DNA of 64,000 bases from Lachnospiraceae bacterium (GTDB taxonomy: Bacteria; Bacillota; Clostridia; Lachnospirales; Lachnospiraceae), in assembly GCA_024698345.1 (NCBI GenBank), contig JAILRH010000255.1:18148-82147 (forward strand), given 5' to 3'. Position 1 is the stretch's first letter; every line of letters begins with the position of its first letter. The notes under the pieces are model-generated. The model was given only the letters and a program-made list of their open reading frames with translations, had not been told where the DNA came from and made no database searches. This document shows positions 17,057-29,700 of this stretch, one piece after another. Made by a program: the position numbers and the translations under genes.

Positions 17057-17731
17057 AATCGGAGTCGTTTGATTCGAATTATTTGACCTGATTGCTTCTT
17101 ACGCAAAAGGTGAGAAGAATAACGTTTATTGTCATTTTATGGTCATTCTGTGAGTGTATAATTAAAGCAGGATAAACATTATGAAGTTTGATTTGAGTGT
17201 GAACAAATTGTTTTTGCAAGAAAAATGATATATAATGTAAAGAGGAAAAGTTCGTTTTTACGGTTTTCAATTAAATAAAAGAAGACATTGTAATATTAGC
17301 GTTTTGGAGACATTGTATGGCGAGGAAAAATGAGTTTGAAAGAAGTTAGTGTTCTTTAATTAGGACAGCTGGTAAAAAAAAGAAAACGGGGAAATGAAAA
17401 TCTTGACAATTATATATTTAGTTTTGACTGTTATATCTGCGGCTGATAATGGGTTAGTATTTTCTAATCTCGCAGGTAAGATTCATTTAGAGATTTTATT
17501 CTTTTATTCTAATCTAAGCGCATATGGTTCTAAACGTTTTTGGACCGGAGGCTTTCTTTATGTTCATTTAATAGATTGTTTCCAATATTGCAGTTGGTTT
17601 TGTACCGCTTCCTCATTTTGACGATTGTTGACTATAAAACAGAATTGTAAGATAATGGTAGTAAGTGAAAGTTCGCTTTTTTATAGTTATATTTGATTAG
17701 TTTTATGATAATTTTGAAAGAGATGATTTAA
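17057..17731 (+). other. 675-bp intergenic region with a candidate promoter
   Basis: AT-rich and without a convincing gene. A promoter candidate is TTGTTT (17208-17213), a 17-nt spacer and TATAAT (17231-17236), about 500 nt before the next operon. A 75-codon open frame at 17394-17621 has a poor ribosome site and no recognisable protein character. The long leader may hold regulation, but I could not define a fold. Confidence 0.4.
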
Positions 17732-18664
17732 ATGATAAAGAGAAATGTGGATGATAAAAAAGACAAAAACATAAGATTTATTATTATAAAAAACTGTATA
17801 TTGTTGCTATTGTTGCTCTTTACACTTATTTTTGGCGCAATTGCCTGGTTCTCTAATAACAGACAACTACTTGTAACAGGAATGGAAGTTAAGATGCAGG
17901 AACCGCCTTATACCATTCAAACCCGAAACGAAAGCGGTTACTACAGTGATATTTATGAATCGCTTGATACCGGAGCTATGGAGTGGAAGGTTTCCGAAGA
18001 TGACAATTTTGACAATCATGAGGATGATTTGGATCATGAAGAGGATGAACCGGGACTTGAGCCCGGAGACAGCGGGGTACTTGAATTCAGAGTCAATCCT
18101 AATTCTGATGATACCATAACGGTTGATTGTGTTTTTGGTATTAGAGCATATCTCGAAGTGACAAGTATAGATGAAAACGATAATTCTGTGACAGAGATAA
18201 CAGAAATAGATGACAGTACGCTCTTACAGTTTGTCAAGTCACATATTATACTTTTTGAAGATTATGATGAACAAACAGGAAAATATAGCAACCTGATTGG
18301 CGATGATCAGTCGTTTAGGCGTGTGCTTACAAATCAGACATACAGAAGAAATGAAAATGTATACACCAAAGTTTACTGGGTTTGGCCGGAACATTTAGAT
18401 GAACTTACAGATGAAGATGATGAAGAAATTATATATGACCCGACTGAACGTACAGATGTTATTACATACATCGCCAATAACAAGAATGGCTTTTTTAAGG
18501 ATTGTAATGATAGTGTTACGCAGGTTGCAGCAGATCTTACAGCTCTTTCTTCAGCTTATTCGACTTCAATCTATAATAGATATAGTATGAAGTATGACAA
18601 TACAGATCTTGATATAGGAAACAATGTATCTTATGTGATTCTATCAATGCAGGTAGAAGAGTGA
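17732..18664 (+). CDS. Acidic surface protein with SipW-type signal peptide
   Basis: A 310-residue exported protein. Its signal segment (about 19-42) ends FGAIAWFSNNRQLLVTGMEV, nearly the same layout as the TasA-like protein at 9627 (AWFTMNN...VTGMSM). The mature protein is very acidic, with clusters such as DLDHEEDEPGLEPGD and TDEDDEEI. The family is not recognised beyond the signal. It is the first gene of a four-gene operon (gaps 60, 49 and 64 bp from chosen starts) ending in the 3474-residue protein. Acidic surface proteins of this kind may bind cations or cap fibres; this is inference. Confidence 0.75.
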   Translation: MIKRNVDDKKDKNIRFIIIKNCILLLLLLFTLIFGAIAWFSNNRQLLVTGMEVKMQEPPYTIQTRNESGYYSDIYESLDTGAMEWKVSEDDNFDNHEDDLDHEEDEPGLEPGDSGVLEFRVNPNSDDTITVDCVFGIRAYLEVTSIDENDNSVTEITEIDDSTLLQFVKSHIILFEDYDEQTGKYSNLIGDDQSFRRVLTNQTYRRNENVYTKVYWVWPEHLDELTDEDDEEIIYDPTERTDVITYIANNKNGFFKDCNDSVTQVAADLTALSSAYSTSIYNRYSMKYDNTDLDIGNNVSYVILSMQVEE

Positions 18665-18724
18665 TATATGCTCCGTGGGGAGTGAATAATGATAAGTGAA
18701 TCAATCAAAGAGGAGGTGGCAGAA

Positions 18725-19513
18725 TTGAAAAGTTTAATATATACAATTAGGAAGATGTCACTTCGGACTAAGATTATTCTTGTTATGATGATTGTACTTA
18801 TTTCTTCTGCTACTGTATTTGCCTGGCTTGCCTATCAGGACAAGATAGAAGCCTTGAGTAAGATAAAAGAGCCACCGTCCATAAACCTTGCATCGGGTGG
18901 TGATGATTCGGCGTTGTACATATCCCTTGAGAATATTGATGTTTCAGTTGCTGTGGAGAAATATGTTGTGTTCTCTATTGAACCGGGAAAGTATTCAGCA
19001 TATGATATTCAATTATCACATACAACAAACATTCCATTTACATATGAACTATACAGGGTTAGAGAGGATGAAAACGGAACCATAGAATACACAGATCATA
19101 CAAGAGATGTGAATGGAGGAGAAACTATTTTAAAATACAGTATTATGGCCAATGCAACCGGTACAACAGCCGGAAAATTAATCCTTAATGACATTAATCC
19201 TGACGATGGTTCCACAGGAAGGATTCTGGGAGATGAGGGAGAGCTTTCAGCAAGCCGTAAGAATTATGTGGCAACGGATGAAGTTAATCAATATGTAAAG
19301 CCAATATATAGTGTGGTGAGAAGAGTGCCACAGTTTAATGAACATACCGATGGAAGTAGTGATAGAGATTATTTTGTGATTAAACTCACTTGGACTCCGG
19401 GTAACAGTAATATGACGTATGCTGATGCAAACTATTGGAACTATGCATTCAATAACAAAGAAACAGATATTATTTATATTTCGGCTAAGCAGAACACGTA
19501 TGAAGAACCTTAA
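18725..19513 (+). CDS. Surface protein with SipW-type signal peptide
   Basis: A 262-residue exported protein. TTG 18725 is chosen because a perfect AGGAGGTGG (18711-18719) sits 5 nt before it; ATG 18689 would add 12 residues and has a weaker GGGGAG site. The signal segment ends SSATVFAWLAYQDKI, then a proline-containing region. The mature domain (SINLASGG onward) is unrecognised, with alternating beta-strand character and no cysteines. It lies within the operon 17732-31134 and is probably an accessory fibre or adhesin component. Confidence 0.72.
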   Translation: MKSLIYTIRKMSLRTKIILVMMIVLISSATVFAWLAYQDKIEALSKIKEPPSINLASGGDDSALYISLENIDVSVAVEKYVVFSIEPGKYSAYDIQLSHTTNIPFTYELYRVREDENGTIEYTDHTRDVNGGETILKYSIMANATGTTAGKLILNDINPDDGSTGRILGDEGELSASRKNYVATDEVNQYVKPIYSVVRRVPQFNEHTDGSSDRDYFVIKLTWTPGNSNMTYADANYWNYAFNNKETDIIYISAKQNTYEEP

Positions 19514-19562
19514 AGTGCCGGTTGGTACTTTGTAGACGGTAAGAAAGAATGGGGCGAGGACT

Positions 19563-20645
19563 ATGAAAGGACATGTTAAGAATTTTTATAAAAGAATAAT
19601 TAAATATCCTTTGACAATCTGTATGGTTGTGTTTTTGCTACTTTCATCAACCGCATTTATAGCTTACGCAGCCTACAATGGAACTGCCAATGTTAAGCGA
19701 GTTGTATCTACTCAGGCTTCAAGTAATATGGTGTTTTCTTCAAATTACATGGAGGTTTATTCTGCAAATAATTTAGTGGTTAAGAATCTTAGAACGATGA
19801 ATGAAGGAAACTTTATATGTTCGGTTACGGTATGTAACTATGATCAGCTTGATCCTACAAGCCCGGCACGCGGAAACATTGATTACAGCTTTAAAGCAGA
19901 ACTTGTGGAATACAATCCAAGTACCGGCACATATGATCCGGTGACAACAGTGCAAATGAATGATAATGTTCCAAAGACTTTCTATGTTAAGAAAACAGTG
20001 GAAGAAAATCAACAAATTGATACTGATACTCAGCATAATTTGAACAGTGCGGGAAGTTTCGCGTATACATATACTTCTGAGAGTCTTACCGGAGGAACTT
20101 CTTATAAGGATTCGTTTGATATTTGTTTCGATGCATCAGAGACAATGAAGGATGTTCCGACACTTTTTATTAGAGTGACATCAACACCAACCGAAGAAAG
20201 TATTCAGATGAACAGCGGTATATCTACGTTGTCAAGTATCATCAGTGTTTCTCAGGGGCGAAGCGTTGAAACCGGATGGCACGGAAGTCTTCAGGAATCA
20301 AGTAATATTGATTACGATGGATATAATCTTATAGTTGAAGGTTCCGGAGCTGGGACAATAGATATTTTGTGGGATGATAATAAATTTGCAATGAATCCTG
20401 CTTTTGTAACACTTTACGGAGGAACAGGGGGAATATTATCTGAAGAATCAAGTGTTTCAGGTCAACCGTATTGGAAGAAGCGAACGCTAACAGTCAATTC
20501 GATGATAGATAACAGATATGTAGTTCAGTTTTATAAGAAAAATGCAAACACTACATATACAGGAAATAATTTTGCAAGCAGATATATATTGTGTAACAAC
20601 TACCTTGAGGAGATAATTGAGGAAGATTCAGAGAATGCCCCATAG
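19563..20645 (+). CDS. Surface protein with SipW-like signal peptide
   Basis: A 360-residue exported protein with GGGGCGAGG before the ATG. A hydrophobic segment (about 17-37) ends STAFIAYAAYNGTANVKRVV; AYAAYN is a looser form of the Ala-Trp SipW motif. The mature part contains three cysteines and strands such as NFICSVTVCNYDQ, and ends in an acidic tail (EEIIEEDSENAP). No known domain is recognised. It directly precedes the 3474-residue gene, so it may help display or anchor it; this is positional inference only. Confidence 0.72.
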   Translation: MKGHVKNFYKRIIKYPLTICMVVFLLLSSTAFIAYAAYNGTANVKRVVSTQASSNMVFSSNYMEVYSANNLVVKNLRTMNEGNFICSVTVCNYDQLDPTSPARGNIDYSFKAELVEYNPSTGTYDPVTTVQMNDNVPKTFYVKKTVEENQQIDTDTQHNLNSAGSFAYTYTSESLTGGTSYKDSFDICFDASETMKDVPTLFIRVTSTPTEESIQMNSGISTLSSIISVSQGRSVETGWHGSLQESSNIDYDGYNLIVEGSGAGTIDILWDDNKFAMNPAFVTLYGGTGGILSEESSVSGQPYWKKRTLTVNSMIDNRYVVQFYKKNANTTYTGNNFASRYILCNNYLEEIIEEDSENAP

Positions 20646-20709
20646 AGAGTTGGTTATGTTTTTGTTCAGGAGAAGTGCTTGATAGCTGATAAGGATTGTA
20701 GGTGATGAT

Positions 20710-23700
20710 ATGAAAAATCTTATTAAAATTAATTATAGACTAATCAAAAGAAGTATAAGTTGTGTACTTGCTTTGGCAATTATCCTAGCCGGATTTCCAG
20801 TCGAGATGACTTCTGAAAACGGAAGTGAAATAATTAGTTTTCTGAAAGAAGTTAAGGCAGCAGGTGAGCTGGCTGAACTAACAGCACGGTACAGTGGGCA
20901 TACATATACATTTACTTCCGGTGGTACTGAGTTGTCAGAATATTCACAGTGCTTTCAGGATTCTTTATGGGCAGTTGAGCATGCAAATGATATCATTACA
21001 CTCAATCCGGTTGCAGGAGTGTTTGTATTTGATACAAATTATAGCCCAATAGGCAGTGCAAGTGCGCCATTCAATGGGACAATATATTTCAATACATCCG
21101 CAGCTGATTTTGCAGTTAATGCCAACAGTTCTATTTTTGACTATGTCAAAGATTCTGTATCATTACTTAGGTTGGGAAGTGCAGATGATAATATTCCCCT
21201 GAGTATCAACAGAGTTGCAGATGTCGATGATACAGTGTCTCCTCTTTTTGCTAAGCATGTGGTGGGGAGCGGCGCTGCAGCACCATATGAATGGAAAGTT
21301 ACACTGAATTCTGCCAGTGCAAGAAGTTATTCAGGTGTAATATTTGAAATGACGGATGGTGCAAAAGTTAATCTGACATTTGATGATAAAAGCAATCATA
21401 CTCCTTTACGTGATAACAATAATGTTATTGTTTCAGGTTCTATAATAGATAATAAACAGAATAATGCAAACTATGGAATACTTTGCGGAGTTCTTAAAAA
21501 TGGAAGTGTTCTTAATTGTACATATACAAAGGTAAATGACGATAATGTTACGTTTATCGGAACAGGAATAGCATATACAGGTGGGTTGGTAGGAGAGATT
21601 GACGGCTCAACTTTTGAAATTCTTTCAGGTAGCAGCAACCTTAAAGTTGATTTTCAGACTTCAAAGGATAGTGTGGGATTTATCTGCGGACACGCGTATA
21701 ACAGTACAATTACCTTACCTGACGGCTACGCTATATCAGGAACTGTTGACGGGAATCAGTATGCTGGAGGAATTGTAGGTTACTGCAAGAATACTACCAT
21801 TAATTACGAAAACACAACCGGTATAATTAATATAAGCAACTGCAATATTAGTAATGGGAACAACGCATCTGCAACAGGTGGAGTATTTGGTTATTATGAA
21901 AGCAATGTAAAGACAAATGATATACTAATTAATAATCACAGTTATATATTGACAAACTGCACGGTTGTAGGGGAAAGTGGGAAAAATGGAGGCATTGCAG
22001 GAGAGTATAAGCCTACTTATAATGACAATGTTACCATTGACCTTGACAAATATTCACTTGGCAATTCTATTTCGCTTTCAGGGTCGATAGCCGGAGGGCT
22101 TTTTGGAAAATATACCTCAGCCGGAAATGTAACAATTACAGATTCGAATACGACAAACAGCCACTTTGTACCGTCTTCGAGTACAGTGGCTTATGGTGGT
22201 GTAATTGGTGAATATGTCAATGGAAGTACTGCAGGAGTTTATTCACAAACCCTTACTTTAAGCGATTTTGTAGTAAATGGGATTAACTGTACTTCCACGG
22301 GAAATGTCGGCGGAGTTCTAAACGTTCTTACCGGATCTACATATATCAGTGTAGATGATGTCTCAATTACAAATGCAAGTGTTGATGCTTCGACTAAGTT
22401 TGGTGGTATTGTTTCTACACTAAATAGTAATAATATAGGGTCATTTATTGATTTAACAGGTGATTTTACTGTGTCACTTTCCTCAGGTACATATAAGGGT
22501 GGAGCTGTAGCAGGAAGCTTCAAGAACGGTGTGATTCGTTTTGCGGGAACTACGGATATCAGTGGTGCACGTGCTGCGAATGGTTATGGACAACTTGTTT
22601 ATGAGAACGACAACACCCTTGTTTATGCTTTAGGTAGTGGCTCAGATTCAAGATGGAATTTTATAAGAAATGAGGATACCACAACGTCAGATCTTGGTCA
22701 GTGGGGTGAAGTTGTCAGACTTTTTAAGGTTAATGGAGCTGATAAGAATGCAGAGGAGGCTGGGATTGTCTCCGTAAGCGGTAACAAGGTGACTGTTGCA
22801 GGAGTAACAGTTAATCCTACTATAGATGATGAGGTTTCGTTTGCCAAAGTTGCTCTTAATATGCAACTTAATGATGGCAGTGACCATGGTTCACTTTGTT
22901 TTGCAAGTGGCGGAGCAAATAAAAATGCTTTATTGTCGACTGATATCACGGTCAGTGGCACGGTTGACCTTTCCGGAACAGGGCTGCTTGGACTGATGCG
23001 TGATGGTGGACTGGGAAAATATCTTGGTGGGGGAGACAATACTTTTCACAATGTTGCTTTTTTTACCGGTTCTGTTACAGGAACAAATGACGCTGAGATA
23101 AAATTGACCACAGGAGAAGCGTATGGAAATTATAACTCAGGAAATGTGGGGACGGGTGGAAAAATCTATCTTTCAGAAAATTATGGACATGATGCACAGG
23201 GATTATTTGCATTTGCAAAAGGAGTTAGCATTACAGATTTGAAAGTCAGTGGCAACATTGATGTTGAAAGAAATGGAGGATCTAATTACTTATATGCCGG
23301 AGCTTTGTTTGGTGCAATGACAAATGGTGCAACATTGTCAGGTACTACTGTTACAACAACTATTGATGCAACAAGAGCCAATAATGCCCGATTCTATATT
23401 GGTGGTGTTTCGGGTGTGTTTGATGGAAATGAAACTTCAGGCAATCCATATGAATTGAGTATAAAAGACAGTTCCATAATCAGACCTGTAATTGTTCTCA
23501 GTGGAGTGATAGGTTGTACTGATTCTTATAATGACGGTGATCTCTCAAAATGTAATAACACATATGCAGGCGGAGTGCTGGGACTGCTTAAAGGTGCAAC
23601 AGCCACAAGATATGGTGTTTCAATCAATAGCTCGGAGATATCTCCTGCAATAACGATCGATAGTAGAGTTAGCGATGTTGACTATTCATATCTTGGAGGA

Positions 23701-26700
23701 ATGATTGGACGTGTTTCAGCCAATAGCACAAATCAAAGAACTATCAGTATTAATAATGTAGGAATGACAAATGCTGCTGTGCAGACAAAAGCAAAGTATG
23801 CCGGAGGATTGCTTGGTTCTCATTGGGAGAGGACAAATGTTACTATAGACGGACTTACTATATCGGGTGCTTCTGTTACACATAGCTATTCAGCCGGCGG
23901 AAGTAAAATGAGTGGTCTTGTGTTTAAGGGAACAGGTAAATGGGACGTTAATACACTTAGTATGTCATCAACAGGTATTACTTCTGCCGATACGAATGCT
24001 GCATCATTTGGGCTTATCGTAAATGAAGCATATAGTGGAAGTGATGGTCTTTATATAAATCTTAAAAACAGTGGTTATACTCTTTCAGGTGTAACTATTC
24101 CTACTTCATCTGCAAATGGAAACTATTATGTTGACGAAATAGTCGCTGATTCTCAGAATAATGATAAAAGTGGTGGAGATATTCTTATTGGCAAAGATGG
24201 TACGGGAATTGTCAATATTAATATGAATGCAGTAAATGGAGCTGACACAAAAATAACTTCTACAGGTACATATCAGAACAGGATTTATTCCCAGTTGAAT
24301 ACATTAAATCTTACTGCAAATCAGAATAGCAGATATTATTATAATCTTGATGTTATACTTGCTAAGGGAACAAATGGAAGTGGGGCAACAGATGGAGAGA
24401 AGTTCCTCCTTTGGTCGGTGCGCAAATACGCTTCGAACAATATAAAAGCATATTTTAAAAGTAATGATGATATGATCTCCGGAACAGATATTGATCTTAG
24501 AGGTTTGTCATATTATCCAATTTACGGTGATAATGTAACGTTGCCAACGGGTGCAACTGTTACTTTTGGTTTCAAAGCAATAAATGACTATGAGAATTCT
24601 ACGGTGACGCCTGATAATTGGTCAAGAAATCCGGATGATGCCGGAAGTCCTAAAACTTCCGATGCACGTAATCAACATTATCTGATGCAGACGGGATTGT
24701 TTAATACAACATCAAGTCTGTCAGCAGATAGACTTACGCTCACCGGCGATTTTGGATATGTTGAAGGAATCGCTTCCGGTGCACTCATTAACGGTTCAAC
24801 ATCAGGCAGTGTAACTGTAACAGGATTAACACTTGATAAGTTGGTTCCATCCAATACTTCATCATATATGCTTATAAACTATATAAATGGTACGGGAAAT
24901 GCAACGCCTTCGCTTGTTGTGAGCGGTGTTCGCGCAGAGAATTATAATTCCGCCGGAGTTACTCTTCCGGTTGCAAAGTCATTGTTTGGCACTGCAATGG
25001 GGCAGAACATGACAATGACCTTTAGTGATATAAAGCTCGATGCAAGAAATGGCTCAACCATTACTGATGCCAACTGGTCAGCAGATGCCACAAATAATGC
25101 TGCTTCCATGACAGCAGCCTATGGCACATCACGCTCTATTTTTAGTACGGCTACATTTTTTACCACTTTGCTCTCGTCAAAGACTTCAGTTATGATTTAT
25201 AATTACGGCGTTGATGAAGATTGGGAAGGTGGGGCACCACGAAATGTAACTTACGGTAAAGAGATTACATCATCAAAGCAATACGCAAGTGGTGAGGAAC
25301 ACTATTATACAGTTGGTAATATGACAGGAAATTATACAAATCCTATTGGGAATTCTAATACAAGATTTAATTTTTCTGCCGGTTTTCTTCCGTATGTTGG
25401 AAATTACGAAGATAAAGGTGATGACCCTACTTACCCGGTTGTTGAAATTAAAGTAAATTATAAAGCTCCCGGAATTGTTAATGGTTGTGGAACGTATAAT
25501 GATCCTTATATAATTTCTTCCGCTTCACAGCTTGAACTGGTAGCTGACGTTGTGAACGGGGAGGATTCACCTAGTATTATTACACTTCCAAATGAATTTT
25601 ACACAGATCATATCTCAACTTCGTGGCATAATGCAAACAGTGGGGATGGCCTTTATAATCTGGATAACGGAAGATATGTTAAAGATACCACTAATTCCGC
25701 AAAAGGATTGGATAATAAGTGGACAGCGGATAACGTACGTTTATATCTTGCAGCGGCTTATTATTTAATTGATGATGACATTGAATTGACAAGTGATTTT
25801 AAAGGAATAGGTGCTCCTGGAACAGGAACAGCTGTCAATGGAAATTATGTTTTTCATGGTGTTATTATTGGAAAAAAGATTGATGGGACAGCACCAACAA
25901 TTACAAATCCTACAGATAATCCGTTTATATATATAAGTAATGGTTCTGTAGTTAAGAATATTAATATTGAGGTGGAAACTGCTGTTTCTAAATCGCTGGG
26001 CAGGACAGGCGATAACGCACTTTACGGATATAAAAAGAACAATAGTACTGATAAAGGAGCTGAATATTACGGTGGTGTTATTGGTGAGATTATGGGTGGG
26101 GATAACATTATAGATGATGTTTCAATCGCATACTCGGGCGAGACATCACTTAGTGGAAACTACAGCCATCTTATAGCTGAAGGCGGTATGGTTGGTGTTG
26201 TTGTTAATGGTTCACTGATTTTCAGAGGCTCAAATTCCGTGAGCGGAAGGAGTGTGAGTGGTGGAGGAATTTATTCTAATCCTTATGTAGGAAGAGTTAT
26301 TAACGGTTATGCAATTTATGAAAAAATAAGCGGTAGACCGGGCACTGCTCCAGTGAACAGCAGTTACTATCCAATTGATAGTATAGACAGAACTAATCAA
26401 AACAAATTGGATGTAAATTATGATGACGGAACTATTGATATTCCCGATGCTCAGGCACTTTATATCATGTCACTTATCACTCAGTCAATTGCCGGCACGG
26501 CGATTACAACCGGCAATGAAGACTATACTGATGGCAGTAACAATGGGTATTCTCCATCCTATGGTTTTTGGAAGCAAAATTATTTAGTTGGGGTGGCCAG
26601 ACTAGGCGATTACGATGAAGTGGGTTGTGGAATAGATACAACAAAGCCTAAGGATTATTCTTCTTTTGCTTATAGGGATAGCGTTAATAACACTTACACA

Positions 26701-29700
26701 AATAATGGAGATTTAATGTGGTCTCCTACACCTTATATTATTTACAGATATACAAAGGCGTATGGAACAAACAATAAGACTTCACTAAACTTTCCAGCAC
26801 GCAAGATGACGTCAGATAACGATAAATTTTGGAATATTAATCTTGACAAAAGTAATACATTTATTGATTTTGACAGATATCAGGCATTCAGAGGTATTGG
26901 CAGTGTGGGAATTATTTCTCAAAATAACAAGTCAAAAACTGCAATGAAAATTGCTACTTTTGACGGCAACAACAATACGATTAAATTTCATATTAGCCTG
27001 CCTAGATATGAAAGATATGCAAGTAATAAAGATCAAGATAATTATTTCCATAAACAAAATAAATCACTTACGCAAGTATATGATGGAGTTCAGCTTGATA
27101 ATGCAGATTATGGTCATGATGGTACTAATCAGATTCAGCAGTTGATGGGATTGGGGTTATTTGATTGTGTGATGGTGAAAAATGATTCTACTCATGAATA
27201 CCAATTCTGTAATTTCACTCTGCAGGGTACCATTGAGGATAAAGTATATAATAGAAACGGAGATGATATAACAGGTACTACCGATCAGACGCAACTATTT
27301 TGTTTGGGTGGAGTTATAGGTAAACGAGTAAATGGAAACAATTATGACTTGAATTTCAGTAATATTACATTTGACGGATTGACTATCACCGGAGCATATA
27401 ATTGTGGAGGATTGATTGGTATAGACGCAGTTAAAAGTGTTACGAAGATGAAGATAGATGGATGTAATTCAACAACAAACGGAATTAGTCTGACAGGCGG
27501 ATATTATGGAAAGGCTAATGCACTTCGACATGGTGTAGGCAGTTTTGTAGGAATGACATTTTGGTGCCGCCCATATATCAACGGTCAGACTTCTAACTCA
27601 GCAACATCGGATATTTATGTAGCTAACGTTTCCACCTATTATACAGGAAACGACAATAGATGTAATGTAGGTGGTTTGATAGGTACTTCCGGAACCGGTG
27701 CTGAAATTAAAAATATCAGGTTGGTTGCAGCAAATAACAACTCAGTAGTAGGTGCACCAAATGTTGCAAATGCAGCAGGTTTTATAGGTTATGCACAGAC
27801 TAGAGGAAATGGCAACGATGGTTGGTATGCGGATCCAAATTATTTGTCCAATTCAATTTATATTGAAAACTGCACGCTTGATAATGTATCAGTAAAAGCT
27901 AAAAATAGTGCAGCAGGTTTTTATGGGAGAAGCTGGCTCGATGCATGGTCAGTGAAGTATATCTTTATAAAAGACTGTGCAGTGGTCGGTGATGTTAATA
28001 ATAAACCTGAGATCAAAGCATACGGAACCGGAACGAATAATGATGACAATTGTGTTGGTGGATTTGTGAGTGGGTTTAATGGAGCCAGTACTCTTATTAT
28101 TAGCGAAATGACGAATTGCCATATAGAAGGTTATAGATTGGAGGGATACAATGTTGGAGGACTAATTGGAAGAACGACAGACAAGACTGCTTACCTAAAG
28201 AACCTTTATAGTAGGGATTGTGAAATAATTACATGCAATGCAAATGGGCGTGTAGGTGGAATTGTAGGTTTTTCCAATCAGAATCTATCAGGATATAATC
28301 TTAAAATTGATAATGTGAATTTTTACAGGCGAAATAACAACACTTTATCTGACTTCACAAGTAATGCAGGTATGGTTGTAGGAGGGCATACATCAACAAA
28401 TTATATTTACAAATTTATCGGCATCGGAGGTTATCATTCAGACAATATAAAAGTACCTACTGCAGTTGTAAAGTACTATGGAACAAATGCAGGCAATTTG
28501 TTCGTATATTCAGACTATTTAAATACCGGGGCAATTGACATCGCAAATAAAAATAGTTATGTTTCAACGTTTGGCAATGATGGTGTCAATGTTGATCAGC
28601 CTTTGGCACCATTTGTAAATGTTGCTCCTCATATGGATATGGGAACAGATGAATATCTGACAGGCGATGGCGCAAGCATTGGTAAAGCAGGAGAAATATA
28701 CAAAGATATAAAGGCTGCAACTTCAAACAGAAGATATACTATCAGAACATCCTCAGTGACAGATCCTTCAGTAGGAAATGTTACAGATTCTGTTACAATG
28801 GCAAAATATATCAATGATAATGGTACTTATAAAGATGGCACATTTAAGATTTCAACGGCTTCGGCAGAGTTTAAAGATGCATTTAATAATTTGACCGGGG
28901 TTGACAATTTCTCTATGCTGGTTATTAATGATGATACTGATAAAGCCGGAGATATAACTCCGTTCATCAAATCGTATATACGTATGGTTACAAATGCGGC
29001 AGCAGGTTATAATTCAAATACTTTTTCACAGTATGCATACAGTTGTGGAAATACTACTATTGATGCGTTGTATAGTGTTGTGATTAATCCGTGCTACTAT
29101 GATGCAGGACAGGGTAAATTTGTTTTAGGAGAAGCAGGTGATCAAGGCTTACAAATGTATTCGCGTAGTGATACTACTGATGGAGGTAAGTATTATTTTG
29201 ACTCATCTAAAGCAGATTCTGAATCTTCAAACACATGTCAGTTCTCACTGATTGATGTTCAGTTCAAAGACCCTACAGATACGAATAGCAATAGAGTGGC
29301 ATATCACCTTTATGTACCTGTGTATACAAAGAAGATGCTTACGGTAGAATTTAGTGCAGTGACAATGTCTGAAACTAAATATAACCGTGCGCTATATGCA
29401 AATAAAATTACATCTGAAATAGAGGCTGGGAAAAATACAACCAACAGGTCGATACTTGTTGAGAGTACAAATGAGTGGACAACCACATTTATAAGATATA
29501 CTTATCCGAAGAATCAGGTTTCATCAAGTGATGGCTGGAATTTTGATAAGACTATTACTTTGACACTGGATGGTAACTTTAGGACTTTGCCGATTGGAAC
29601 AAAACTGATACTTGTAGATCCAAATGCAAATTCTGATAAATATTACACGATGACAATTGGTTCAGAGTATTCGACAAATACAGCTATACCACTTAATTTG

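Noticed and set aside
17394-17621. A 75-codon open frame with a hydrophobic start
   Set aside because: Its GGGGAA site is too close to the ATG, its amino-acid make-up is unlike the neighbouring proteins, and it lies in an AT-rich gap.
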